Part shown: positions 10,257 to 18,928 of the stretch, in pieces | How the letters are laid out: every line of letters starts with the position of its first letter | Numbering within the stretch: position 1 is the first letter of the stretch | DNA from: Candidatus Accumulibacter similis | GTDB taxonomy: Bacteria > Pseudomonadota > Gammaproteobacteria > Burkholderiales > Rhodocyclaceae | NCBI GenBank assembly: GCA_013347225.1 | Contig: CP054595.1 | Coordinates: 4,832,415 to 4,896,414, forward strand | DNA: 64,000 nt | Direction of reading: 5' to 3' | Position numbers and translations under genes: made by a program | The notes under the pieces: model-generated | What the model was told of the DNA's origin: nothing | Databases searched by the model: none | What the model saw: only the letters and a program-made list of their open reading frames with translations

Positions 10257-11795
10257 TCAGGCCAGGGTGGCCTTGAATTCCTCAATCGCCTTGCTCAGCT
10301 TCTGCTCGGCATCGGCGTCAAGATCCTTGGTCGTCTCGATCTTCTTGATCAGGTCGGGATACTTCTGCTTGACGAACCCATGCATCTGTTTCTCGGTGGC
10401 AAGCGCCTTCTTGACCTCGACATCATCGAAGTAGCCCTTGTTGACCGCATGCAGGGTAATCGCCATCTCGGAGATGGTCAGCGGTGAGTATTGGGGCTGC
10501 TTCATCAGTTCGGTCACCAGTCGGCCACGGTCCAGCTGCTTGCGGGTGGCCTCGTCGAGATCGGACGCGAACTGGGCGAAGGCAGCGAGTTCGCGATACT
10601 GGGCCAGGGCCAGCCGCACGCCGCCGCCCAGCTTCTTGATCACCTTGGTCTGCGCCGCACCGCCCACCCGTGACACCGAGATGCCCGCGTCGATGGCCGG
10701 CCGGATGCCGGAGTTGAAAAGGTCGGTGTCGAGGAAGATCTGGCCGTCGGTAATCGAGATCACGTTCGTCGGCACGAAGGCGGAAACGTCGCCAGCCTGT
10801 GTTTCGATGACCGGCAGGGCGGTCAGCGAACCGGTCTTGCCCTTGACCTCGCCGTTGGTGAACTTCTCGACCCATTCTTCGGAAACGCGCGCCGCACGCT
10901 CGAGCAGGCGCGAGTGCAGGTAAAAGACGTCACCCGGATAGGCCTCGCGTCCCGGTGGACGGCGCAGCAGCAGCGAAACCTGCCGGTATGCCCACGCCTG
11001 CTTGGTCAGATCGTCGTAGATGATCAGCGCATCCTGACCGCGATCACGGAAGTACTCGCCCATCGTGCAGCCGGAGTAGGGTGCGATGTACTGCAGCGCC
11101 GCCGACTCGGAGGCGGTCGCGGCGACGATGATGGTGTACTCCATGGCGCCGTTCTCTTCGAGCTTGCGAACGACGTTGGCAACAGTCGAGGCTTTCTGAC
11201 CGACCGCAACGTAGATGCAGATCAGATCCTGCCCCTTCTGGTTGATGATCGTATCGACGGCAACCGCGGTCTTGCCGGTCTGCCGGTCGCCGATGATCAA
11301 TTCGCGCTGCCCACGGCCGATCGGCACCATCGCGTCGATCGACTTGAGACCGGTCTGCACCGGCTGCGAGACGGACTTGCGCCAGATGACGCCGGGCGCG
11401 ACCTTTTCGATCTTGTCCGTCAGCTTGCTGTTGATCGGACCCTTGCCGTCGATCGGTTGCCCGAGCGAGTTGACGACGCGGCCGAGGAGTTCCGGTCCGA
11501 CGGGCACCTCGAGGATGCGGCCCGTCGTCTTGACGGTGTCGCCTTCACTGATCTGATCGTATTCGCCCAGCACCACCGCACCGACCGAATCCCGGTCGAG
11601 GTTCAGCGCCATGCCGAAGGTGTTGCCCGGGAACTCGAGCATCTCTCCCTGCATGACGTCGGTCAGGCCGTAGACACGGCAGATGCCATCGGTCACCGAA
11701 ACGACGGTGCCCTGGGTGCGCAGATCGGCGCTGATCGCAAGATTCTCGATCTTGCTCTTGATCAGTTCGCTGATTTCGGAAGGATTCAACTGCAT
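10257..11795 (-). CDS. atpA: F1 ATP synthase alpha subunit
   Basis: A 512-residue alpha subunit holding the non-catalytic nucleotide sites. Walker A GDRQTGKT is at residues 169-176. The C-terminal region carries SVSRVGGAAQTKVIKKLGG. I set the start at 11795 (MQLNPSEISELIKSKIENL), preceded on the minus strand by AGGAG; the longer reading frame would begin inside atpH. Stop TGA is 18 bases before atpG. Confidence 0.97.
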   Translation of the reverse strand: MQLNPSEISELIKSKIENLAISADLRTQGTVVSVTDGICRVYGLTDVMQGEMLEFPGNTFGMALNLDRDSVGAVVLGEYDQISEGDTVKTTGRILEVPVGPELLGRVVNSLGQPIDGKGPINSKLTDKIEKVAPGVIWRKSVSQPVQTGLKSIDAMVPIGRGQRELIIGDRQTGKTAVAVDTIINQKGQDLICIYVAVGQKASTVANVVRKLEENGAMEYTIIVAATASESAALQYIAPYSGCTMGEYFRDRGQDALIIYDDLTKQAWAYRQVSLLLRRPPGREAYPGDVFYLHSRLLERAARVSEEWVEKFTNGEVKGKTGSLTALPVIETQAGDVSAFVPTNVISITDGQIFLDTDLFNSGIRPAIDAGISVSRVGGAAQTKVIKKLGGGVRLALAQYRELAAFAQFASDLDEATRKQLDRGRLVTELMKQPQYSPLTISEMAITLHAVNKGYFDDVEVKKALATEKQMHGFVKQKYPDLIKKIETTKDLDADAEQKLSKAIEEFKATLA

Positions 11796-11805
11796 GGAAA
11801 TTCTC

Positions 11806-12342
11806 CTAGTTCTTGAGCGCCAACCGCAGGCTCTCGATCTTTCCGAGCACGGATGTATCGAGCACCTGGTCGCCAACCACAATCTTGACGCCGCCGATCA
11901 GCGATTGATCGACGACCACTTCGGCAGTCAGCCGGGTCTTGAAGCGTGCTTCCAGGTCGCTGACCAGAGCCTTGCGCTGCTGCTCGTCAAGCGGGAAAGC
12001 GCTGTAGATCGTGGCTTCCCTGACGCCTTCCTGCGCCGCCCTGAGCCCTTCGAAGAGACCGGCGATTTCCGGCAGGGCAGCAAGCCGCTCGTTGCTGGCG
12101 AGGACGTCGATCAGGTTGGCCTCGCCACCTTCCAGCGCCTTGCCGGCCAGCGACTTGAAGAGCGCACTCTTCTGCCCGGCCGACAGCTCGGGATTGCCGA
12201 TGCAGACACGCATCCGTTCATCCGAGGCGATTGCGGAAAGCAGCGACAGCCGCTCGGACCAGGCTGCCAGCGCCTTGTTTTCCAGCGCTATGCGGAAGAC
12301 CGCCTCGGCGTAGGGGCGCGCGATGGTAACGAGTTCGGCCAT
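11806..12342 (-). CDS. atpH: ATP synthase delta subunit
   Basis: A 178-residue delta subunit linking the F1 head to the peripheral stalk b subunits. The N-terminus MAELVTIARPYAEAVFRIA and the C-terminal VVDQSLIGGVKIVVGDQVLD are characteristic. It sits 4 bases after atpF and 10 bases before atpA, consistent with translational coupling. Confidence 0.95.
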   Translation of the reverse strand: MAELVTIARPYAEAVFRIALENKALAAWSERLSLLSAIASDERMRVCIGNPELSAGQKSALFKSLAGKALEGGEANLIDVLASNERLAALPEIAGLFEGLRAAQEGVREATIYSAFPLDEQQRKALVSDLEARFKTRLTAEVVVDQSLIGGVKIVVGDQVLDTSVLGKIESLRLALKN

Positions 12343-12346
12343 GATC

Positions 12347-12817
12347 TCAAAGTTCCTGCTTGAGTGCGGTCAGCATCTCGGCGTGGGTCTTGGCATCCAC
12401 CTCGCGCTTCAGGATTTGCTCGGCGCCCGCCACCGCCAGGTCGGCGACCCGGCTGCGCAAGTCTGCCCGGGCCTGTTCGACCTGTTGCGCAATCTCCGCC
12501 TTGGCCGCGGCAACGACCTTGTCGGCCTCGACCTTGGCCGCCAGCTTCGCTTCCTCGACCATCTGTACGCCGCGCTTTTCGGCTGCGGCGATGATCTCCG
12601 CGGCTTTCGCCTTGGCGTCGCGCAGGGCATCGGCGGAACGCTTGCCGGCCAGCTCGAGCTCGTGCTTGCCGCGCTCACCGGCAGCAAGTCCGTCAGCAAT
12701 CAGTTTTTGGCGATCAGACATGGCCTTCGCCAGCGGTGGCCAGACGTACTTCATCGTGATCCAGATGAAGACGGCGAACCAGATCGCCTCGCCAATCAGC
12801 GTTGCGTTGATGTTCAC
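12347..12817 (-). CDS. atpF: ATP synthase b subunit (Fo)
   Basis: A 156-residue peripheral-stalk subunit. One N-terminal membrane helix (about residues 5-25, IGEAIWFAVFIWITMKYVWPP) is followed by a long charged Ala/Lys/Glu helix that forms the stator coiled coil. Standard length and position between atpE and atpH. Confidence 0.95.
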   Translation of the reverse strand: MNINATLIGEAIWFAVFIWITMKYVWPPLAKAMSDRQKLIADGLAAGERGKHELELAGKRSADALRDAKAKAAEIIAAAEKRGVQMVEEAKLAAKVEADKVVAAAKAEIAQQVEQARADLRSRVADLAVAGAEQILKREVDAKTHAEMLTALKQEL

Positions 12818-12857
12818 GCTAACCTCCTGTCAAAAGTTAGTCCGCAAGGAGTAGCGA

Positions 12858-13127
12858 TCAGCCCTTGACGACGGCGATGAAGGGGTTGGCAAAGAGCATG
12901 AAGAGAGCGATACCGACGCCGATCATGGTGACCGCGTCAAGCAGACCGGCAACGATGAACATCTTGACCTGGAGAGTGGGGATCATTTCCGGCTGCCGGG
13001 CAGCACCTTCGAGGAAGCGGCCACCGAGCAGACCAAAACCGATGGCGGTACCAAGAGCACCCGCACCGATCAGGATGGCGACGGCGATGGCGGTGTTACC
13101 AAGCAACATTGACAGAGCAGCTTCCAT
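12858..13127 (-). CDS. atpE: ATP synthase c subunit (Fo rotor ring)
   Basis: An 89-residue, two-helix hairpin proteolipid. The polar loop ARQPEM is at residues 43-48. The ion-binding carboxylate is D64, in GLLDAVTMIG. Asp without the Gln/Glu-Ser sodium motif indicates a proton-driven ring (inference from known c-subunit signatures). An AGGAGA ribosome site lies just upstream, fitting the high copy number of this subunit. Confidence 0.97.
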   Translation of the reverse strand: MEAALSMLLGNTAIAVAILIGAGALGTAIGFGLLGGRFLEGAARQPEMIPTLQVKMFIVAGLLDAVTMIGVGIALFMLFANPFIAVVKG

Positions 13128-13212
13128 TAGTCTCTCCTAATAAGACATGCTAAATGGGTTAAACAGGGACAACGTGAATCAAACGGGCGATTGGGGCAGT
13201 GCAAACGGGGCG

Positions 13213-13983
13213 CTAGCCGTGCGACTCGCTGGCCATCGACAGGTACACAATGGTCAGCATCATGAAGACGAAGGCCTGCAGCGTGATGATCAGGATGTGG
13301 AACAGCGCCCACGGCAGGGCGAGTGGCAGCTGCCAGAGACCCAGCAGCGCGATGAGGATGAACACCATCTCGCCGGCATACATGTTGCCAAACAGACGCA
13401 GCGAGAGCGAGATCGGCTTGGCGATGTCCTCGATCAGGCGGAAGAGCAGGTTCACGGGCGCCATCTTGGCGCCGAATGGCACGGTGAACACCTCGTGCAT
13501 GAATCCGCCAAAGCCTTTCACCTTGAAGCCCATGACGATCATGACGACGAAGACACTCAGCGACATGCCGAAGGTCAGGTTCGGATCGGTGGTCGGGACG
13601 ACCTTGAAGTAGTGCACCCCCGCCTGCCCGAGCAGCATCGGCACGAAATCGACCGGGATCAGGTCCATCGCGTTCATCAGCAGCACCCAGACGAAGATCG
13701 TGATCGCCATCGGCGTCACCAGCGGGCTCTTGCCGTGGTAGGTATCCTTCACCTGCTGGTCGATGAACGAGACCAGCATCTCGACGAAGGCCTGCATCTT
13801 GCCCGGAACTCCCGGCGTCGCACGGCGCGCCAGTCTGGCCATGCCGACGAATGCGACCAGGCCGAGCAGTCCCGAGACGATCAGGGAATCGAGGTGCAGG
13901 GCCCAGAATCCCTGACCAACGGTCAGGTTGGTCAGGTGGTGAACGATGTAAGCACTCGATGTGAGCGGTTCGCCCGAAGCCAT
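13213..13983 (-). CDS. atpB: ATP synthase a subunit (Fo)
   Basis: A 256-residue integral membrane subunit forming the two proton half-channels. The essential arginine lies in SLSLRLFGNMYAGE near residue 196. Several hydrophobic helices are evident. The start at 13983 (MASGEPLTSSAYIVHH) has GGGGGAA on the minus strand just upstream; the much longer open frame extends into atpI and is not plausible. Confidence 0.96.
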   Translation of the reverse strand: MASGEPLTSSAYIVHHLTNLTVGQGFWALHLDSLIVSGLLGLVAFVGMARLARRATPGVPGKMQAFVEMLVSFIDQQVKDTYHGKSPLVTPMAITIFVWVLLMNAMDLIPVDFVPMLLGQAGVHYFKVVPTTDPNLTFGMSLSVFVVMIVMGFKVKGFGGFMHEVFTVPFGAKMAPVNLLFRLIEDIAKPISLSLRLFGNMYAGEMVFILIALLGLWQLPLALPWALFHILIITLQAFVFMMLTIVYLSMASESHG

Positions 13984-14000
13984 GAATTCCCCCTGTTCGA

Positions 14001-14363
14001 CTATTGCTGCCGCAGCAGCGCCATCCAGTAAACGACAATCGTTGCCGCATAGGCCAGGAAGAGCGGCAAGGCGGCGAGCTGCACATACACCTTGAAGACC
14101 AGTGCAAACAGCAGAAGGCTCACAGCGAACTTGTAAGCCTCGCCAGCCACCTGCGCATTGAAGGCCGCGCGTGCGTCCGCCGCAGTGTTCCCCGATGGCC
14201 ACAAGGCCCGCCAGGCATAGGCGAAAGCGCTTGCCATGGCGATGCCACCACCGAGCATTGCAGAAACGGCCGCATCAAGACCTGCGACAAGTCCACCCGT
14301 GGCAGCCGCCGCCAGAGTAACCAGAAACTGGCAGCGAAGGATCCAGCGGACCTGAGGATGCAC
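14001..14363 (-). CDS. atpI: ATP synthase protein I
   Basis: A 120-residue small membrane protein of the AtpI family, with four hydrophobic segments. In other bacteria it assists c-ring assembly or ion supply. The GTG start at 14363 is preceded by GGAGGGG at good spacing. The promoter found upstream has its -10 only 25 bases from this codon, which excludes the longer ATG-initiated frame. Confidence 0.85.
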   Translation of the reverse strand: MHPQVRWILRCQFLVTLAAAATGGLVAGLDAAVSAMLGGGIAMASAFAYAWRALWPSGNTAADARAAFNAQVAGEAYKFAVSLLLFALVFKVYVQLAALPLFLAYAATIVVYWMALLRQQ

Positions 14364-14387
14364 AGCTAGCCCCTCCAAAACGTTCGC

Positions 14388-14416
14388 AGGATACCAGACT
14401 CGTAAAGAGGAATCAA
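14388..14416 (-). promoter_or_regulatory. Sigma-70 promoter of the atp operon
   Basis: Read on the minus strand, TTGATT (14416-14411) is followed after exactly 17 bases by TATCCT (14393-14388). Transcription would begin near 14381, leaving a leader of about 18 bases before the atpI GTG codon at 14363. Confidence 0.6.
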
Positions 14417-14508
14417 ACCGCACATGCAAAAAAGTTTCGATTCCTTGATGGCTGCTGGCTTGCAGCCCTGTTCGAGGGCTTCTGCGGCGGCCCGCATGGT
14501 GCACCGCA

Positions 14509-15348
14509 TCAATGACGCAGGCGTTGCAGGATCCCCTCGAGCTGATCGAGATCCCCGAAGTCGATCAGTATCTTGCCGGCTCCCCGTCGGTTGGCGCGGA
14601 TGGCGACCTGGGCGCCGAGCAGATCGGCCAGATCCTCCTGCAGCCGCAGCAGGTCTCGGTCAGGGCGCACCGGAGTCACTGCCTTCGGCGGCTGCAGCGC
14701 GTGCTGCACGAGGCGCTCCGTCTCGCGCACCGACAAGCCCTTGTGAACCACCCGCTGCGCCAGTCGCACCTGCAGGGCCCCCTCGAGCGGCAACAGGGCG
14801 CGCGCATGGCCCATGTCGATCTCGCCCTGCAGCAGCAGTTCCTGCACCGGTGGCGCGAGTTGCAGCAGCCGCAGCAGGTTCGATGCGGCTGGCCGCGACC
14901 GGCCGACGGCGTCGGCGGCCTGCTGGTGGGTCATCGAGAACTCGTCGATCAGCCGCTGCAGGCCGAGCGCCTCCTCGAGCGGATTGAGGTTCTCACGCTG
15001 GATGTTCTCGATCAGCGCCATCGCCAGCGCCGCCTCGTCCGGGATTTCCCGGATCAGGGTCGACACCTCGTTCAGGCCAGCCATTTGTGCCGCTCGCCAG
15101 CGCCGCTCGCCGGCTATGATCTCGTAGCGCTCGTCGGCGATCGGGCGGACGAGAATCGGCTGCATCAGCCCCTGGGCCCTGATCGAGGCCGCCAGTTCCT
15201 CGAGCGAGGTGGCATCCATCCGTGTCCGCGGCTGATACCTGCCCGGCTGGATGCAACCGACCGGCAGGGTCCGCTGCTGCTCGCGGTTCTGCGCCTCGTC
15301 GCCGGCCAGCAGCGCATCGAGTCCCCGCCCGAGTCCCTTCAGTTTCAT
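14509..15348 (-). CDS. parB: Chromosome partitioning protein ParB
   Basis: A 279-residue ParB/Spo0J-family protein. The N-terminal CTP-binding domain carries IIAGERRWRAAQ (ParB box II) near residues 85-96 and IENIQRENLNPLEEA near 118-132. A helix-turn-helix DNA-binding region (MTHQQAADAVGRSRPAASN) follows, then a C-terminal dimerisation domain. It would load onto parS sites near the origin. The ATG at 15348 overlaps the parA stop by four bases, so the pair is coupled. Confidence 0.96.
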   Translation of the reverse strand: MKLKGLGRGLDALLAGDEAQNREQQRTLPVGCIQPGRYQPRTRMDATSLEELAASIRAQGLMQPILVRPIADERYEIIAGERRWRAAQMAGLNEVSTLIREIPDEAALAMALIENIQRENLNPLEEALGLQRLIDEFSMTHQQAADAVGRSRPAASNLLRLLQLAPPVQELLLQGEIDMGHARALLPLEGALQVRLAQRVVHKGLSVRETERLVQHALQPPKAVTPVRPDRDLLRLQEDLADLLGAQVAIRANRRGAGKILIDFGDLDQLEGILQRLRH

Positions 15349-16157
15349 GGCCGTGCTCCGGCAGCGGCGGGCCCAGCGGTCGCTGTGGCCACCTGGTCAC
15401 GATGCCGCGTCAGCGTTTCATGAGCCAGTGCGAGATAGGCCTGCGCTCCCTTCGAAGCGCGATCGAACGCAATCACCGGCTTGCCGTGGGACGGCGCTTC
15501 GGCCAGCCTGACGTTGCGCGGGATAATCGTGCGAAAGACCTTTCTACCAAAATGGTTATCGAGTTCTCGTGACACCTGCTGCGTCAGCGTCGAGCGCGGG
15601 TCGAACATCGTCCGCAGCAGGCCCTCGATCTCGAGCACCGGGTTGAGATGCGCGCGCACCTTCTTCAACGTCGCGACGAGGTCGGTCAGGCCCTCGAGGG
15701 CGTAGTACTCGCACTGCATCGGGATCATCACCCGATCGGCGGCCACCAGACCATTCACCGTCAGCATATTGAGCGCCGGCGGGCAATCAAGGAGGATGAA
15801 GTCGTAGCTGCCGCGGACCGCCGCCAGTGCCTCGCGCAGGCGATACTCGCGCCGAACGAGATCGATGAGGTCGACTTCGGCGCCGGCGAGTTCGCGATTC
15901 GCCGGCAGCAGGTCGAAGGCGAAATCGGTTCGCAGGCAGGTGTCCGACAACATCGCGCGTCCGATCAGCACCTGGTAGACGGTCGGCATCGCTTCACGCT
16001 TGACGATGCCGCAACCGGTGGTCGCGTTGCCCTGTGGATCAAGGTCGATCAGCAACACCCGCTGCGCGAGTTCGGCCAGGCAGGCGGCGAGGTTGACGGC
16101 GGTAGTCGTCTTGCCGACACCGCCCTTCTGATTGGTCACTGCGAGCACTGTTGCCAA
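15345..16157 (-). CDS. parA: Chromosome partitioning ATPase ParA
   Basis: A 270-residue deviant Walker A ATPase, with KGGVGKTT at residues 11-18. VLLIDLDPQGNATTGCG and FILLDCPPALNMLTVNGL match ParA/Soj. I chose the TTG codon at 16157, which gives MATVLAVTNQKGG, because AGGGGAGG (16171-16164 on minus) lies six bases upstream. The GTG at 16163 and ATG at 16175 overlap that Shine-Dalgarno. This start also leaves a 2-base gap after rsmG instead of an overlap. Confidence 0.94.
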   Translation of the reverse strand: MATVLAVTNQKGGVGKTTTAVNLAACLAELAQRVLLIDLDPQGNATTGCGIVKREAMPTVYQVLIGRAMLSDTCLRTDFAFDLLPANRELAGAEVDLIDLVRREYRLREALAAVRGSYDFILLDCPPALNMLTVNGLVAADRVMIPMQCEYYALEGLTDLVATLKKVRAHLNPVLEIEGLLRTMFDPRSTLTQQVSRELDNHFGRKVFRTIIPRNVRLAEAPSHGKPVIAFDRASKGAQAYLALAHETLTRHRDQVATATAGPAAAGARP

Positions 16158-16159
16158 CT

Positions 16160-16804
16160 TCACCCTCCCCTGCATGCTGCTGCGTCACTCTCGATCACCA
16201 CCAGATGTCGCTCGCCGTCGACTCCCGGTACCGGCAGGCGATGCACGCCGGCGACGCTGACGCCGGCCGGCAGGCGCGCGATCTCGTCGTCGGGACGCAG
16301 CCCCTTCATCGCCAGCCAGCGCCCGCCCGTACGCAGCAGATGGCGTGAGGACGCAACGAGCGTGCCGAGGTCGGCGAAGGCACGCGCCGTGATCATGGCG
16401 AAACGTACAGTCGGCTGGCAGGCCTCCACGCGCCCACAGTGTACGGCAATATTGCGCAGTGCCAGCTCAATCAGCGCCTGCTGCAGAAAGGCGGCCTTTT
16501 TCGAATTGCTGTCGAGGAGGACGACCTGCAGCTCCGGGCGGGCGATCGCCAGCGGGATTCCCGGCATGCCGCCGCCGCTGCCGACGTCGAGCAGCGACGT
16601 CCCGTCGACGAAGGGCAGTACCGCCAGCGAATCGAGCAGATGATGGCTGACTGCTTGCGACGGGTCGGCGATGGCGGTCAGACGATAGACCCTGTTCCAC
16701 TTCTCGAGCAGCTTCAGGTAGTCCAGCATCTTCTGCCGTGCCGGCGGCGCCAGCTCAATGCCGAGGCAGGCGGCGCCCTCTGCCAGCTGCTCCGCCGGGC
16801 TCAT
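16160..16804 (-). CDS. rsmG: 16S rRNA (guanine-527-N7) methyltransferase RsmG
   Basis: A 214-residue methyltransferase (formerly GidB) that methylates G527 in the 530 loop of 16S rRNA. The SAM motif is SLLDVGSGGGMPGIPLAIA, about residues 69-87. KWNRVYRLTAI near residue 36 and the late TARAFADLGTL match the family. The start ATG overlaps the mnmG stop (16801-16804). Confidence 0.95.
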   Translation of the reverse strand: MSPAEQLAEGAACLGIELAPPARQKMLDYLKLLEKWNRVYRLTAIADPSQAVSHHLLDSLAVLPFVDGTSLLDVGSGGGMPGIPLAIARPELQVVLLDSNSKKAAFLQQALIELALRNIAVHCGRVEACQPTVRFAMITARAFADLGTLVASSRHLLRTGGRWLAMKGLRPDDEIARLPAGVSVAGVHRLPVPGVDGERHLVVIESDAAACRGG

Positions 16805-18726
16805 CGGACCGAGCCGGGGCGTCGCTGGCCGCCGGCATGCGGCGGCTGCGCGCGTCTCAGCCAGACGAGCAGGATCGAGACCGCCGCCGGCGTCACGCCC
16901 TGAATGCGTGACGCCTGACCGAGGGTCTGCGGCCGCTGCTGCTGCAGCTTGTCGCGCACCTCGCGGGATAGCCCGCCGACCTCGGCAAAATCGAAATCGT
17001 CGGGGAAACGCAGTTCCTCGCTCGCCAGATTCCTCGCCACCTCATCCTGCTGGCGTTCGATGTAGCCCTGGTAGCGGGCCTGAGTCTCGACCTGTTCGAC
17101 GACTTGCGGATCGTCCAGGCCGGCGTCGACCGCAACGCCGTCCACACGCAACGTCATCAACGCCGGGTAGCTGACGTCCGGCCGGCGCAGCAGTTCGTGC
17201 AGCGTGTATTCGCGCTCGAGCGGCTTGCCGAAGACGCGCAGCGCGTCCGCGTCGGCAAGCCTGGTGGGATGGACCCAGGTGGACCGCAGACGTTCCTGTT
17301 CGCGGGCGACAGCCTCCCGCTTGGCGTCGAAGGCCGCCCAGCGCCGATCGTCGACCAGCCCCAGCCGGCGACCGATCTCGGTCAGCCGCAGATCGGCGTT
17401 GTCCTCCCGAAGGGACAGGCGATACTCGGCGCGGCTGGTGAACATGCGATACGGCTCGGAAACGCCACGCGTGATCAGGTCGTCCGCCAGCACCCCGAGG
17501 TAGGCCTCGTCGCGGCGTGGCGTCCACGCCTCCTTCTCCTGCACCTGCAGCGCGGCGTTGGCGCCAGCCAGCAGGCCCTGCGCGGCAGCCTCCTCGTAGC
17601 CGGTGGTACCGTTGATCTGGCCGGCGAAGAACAGGCCGCCGATGGCACTGGTCTCGAGCGACGCTCGCAGGCGCCGCGGGTCGAAGTAGTCGTATTCGAT
17701 CGCGTAGCCCGGGCGCAGGATGTGGCAGCGCTCGAGGCCACGGATCGAGCGTACCATCGCCAGCTGCACGTCAAACGGCAGGCTGGTCGAGATCCCGTTC
17801 GGATAGATCTCGTTCGTCTGCAACCCCTCCGGCTCGAGAAAGACGTTGTGGCTGTCCTTGCTCGCGAAACGATGGATCTTGTCCTCGATCGACGGGCAGT
17901 AACGCGGCCCGACCCCCTCGATGATCCCCGTATACATCGGCGAGCGATCGAGGTTGGCGCGGATGATGTCGTGCGTCTGCCGGTTGGTGCTGGTGATCCA
18001 GCACGGCAGCTGACGCGGATGCTGGCTCGCCTCGCCGATAAAGGAGAAGACCGGCAGCGGCTCGTCCGAATGCTGCTCGGCCATCGCTGAAAAGTCGATC
18101 GTCCGGCCATCGAGGCGCGGCGGCGTGCCGGTCTTCAGGCGGCCCACCGGCAACTGCAGCTCGCGCAGCCGGGCCGCCAGTGAGACCGACGGCGGGTCGC
18201 CCATGCGGCCACCGATCAGGTTCGCCAGGCCGACATGGATCAGCCCGTTGAGAAAGGTGCCGGTCGTCAGGACCACCGCGCGCGCCGGGAAACGGATGCC
18301 CAACTGGGTCACGACGCCCGCCACGCGCCCGTTCTCGAGCAGCAGATCGTCGCAGGCCTGGGCGAAGATCGTCAGATTGCGCTGCTCCTCGAGGCGGTGG
18401 CGAATCGCCTGCCGATAGAGCACGCGGTCGGCCTGCGCGCGCGTCGCGCGCACGGCCGGCCCCTTGCTGGCATTGAGGATGCGGAACTGGATCCCCGCCT
18501 CGTCGGTGGCCGACGCCATCGCCCCGCCGAGGGCATCGACCTCCTTCACCAGATGCCCCTTGCCGATGCCGCCGATCGACGGGTTGCAGCTCATCGCTCC
18601 GAGCGTCTCGAGATTGTGCGTCAGCAGCAGGGTCTGCACGCCCATGCGCGCGGCGGCCAGCGCCGCCTCGGTGCCGGCATGGCCGCCACCAACGACGATG
18701 ACATCAAAACGGTCGGGAAAGAGCAT
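16801..18726 (-). CDS. mnmG: tRNA uridine 5-carboxymethylaminomethyl modification enzyme MnmG
   Basis: A 641-residue FAD enzyme (GidA) which with MnmE adds the carboxymethylaminomethyl group to wobble U34 of certain tRNAs. The dinucleotide-binding motif VIVVGGGHAGTEAALAAARMG begins near residue 9. The conserved RYCPSIEDKIHRF is in the middle and the helical MnmE-binding domain is C-terminal. The start at 18726 is the standard N-terminus (MLFPDRFDVIVVGGG); the longer open frame runs into the porin terminator. A TAGAAT hexamer at 18779-18774 on minus is a possible -10. Confidence 0.97.
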   Translation of the reverse strand: MLFPDRFDVIVVGGGHAGTEAALAAARMGVQTLLLTHNLETLGAMSCNPSIGGIGKGHLVKEVDALGGAMASATDEAGIQFRILNASKGPAVRATRAQADRVLYRQAIRHRLEEQRNLTIFAQACDDLLLENGRVAGVVTQLGIRFPARAVVLTTGTFLNGLIHVGLANLIGGRMGDPPSVSLAARLRELQLPVGRLKTGTPPRLDGRTIDFSAMAEQHSDEPLPVFSFIGEASQHPRQLPCWITSTNRQTHDIIRANLDRSPMYTGIIEGVGPRYCPSIEDKIHRFASKDSHNVFLEPEGLQTNEIYPNGISTSLPFDVQLAMVRSIRGLERCHILRPGYAIEYDYFDPRRLRASLETSAIGGLFFAGQINGTTGYEEAAAQGLLAGANAALQVQEKEAWTPRRDEAYLGVLADDLITRGVSEPYRMFTSRAEYRLSLREDNADLRLTEIGRRLGLVDDRRWAAFDAKREAVAREQERLRSTWVHPTRLADADALRVFGKPLEREYTLHELLRRPDVSYPALMTLRVDGVAVDAGLDDPQVVEQVETQARYQGYIERQQDEVARNLASEELRFPDDFDFAEVGGLSREVRDKLQQQRPQTLGQASRIQGVTPAAVSILLVWLRRAQPPHAGGQRRPGSVR

Positions 18727-18875
18727 CGGCTGGCCGCGGTTCGAGAGCGCAATGGAAGGTGCGGGAGCGCGCGATTCTACGCCACTTCCCAGCCGGCAAA
18801 CAGCCTTCCGCCCCGCCATGGCGAGGGGCGCCCTGCCGGGCTGTGGCCGCCACCGTTCCTGATGCGGTCGCACAA

Positions 18876-18901
18876 CGAAAACGGGCGCCGAAGCGCCCGT
18901 C
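18876..18901 (-). terminator. Intrinsic terminator of porin gene 1
   Basis: ACGGGCGC and GCGCCCGT (18881-18900) pair as an 8-bp stem with a short, tight loop, followed on the minus strand by TTTTCG. It begins 28 bases after the porin stop. The same 20 bases recur at 20401-20420 after the second porin. Confidence 0.85.
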
Positions 18902-18928
18902 TTGACCACACGCGAGGTGTGCCGATGA

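Noticed and set aside
13140..16180. parS sites near parAB
   Set aside because: I looked for the TGTTNCACGTGNAACA-type palindrome and saw none in this region or elsewhere; a motif scan would be needed for certainty.
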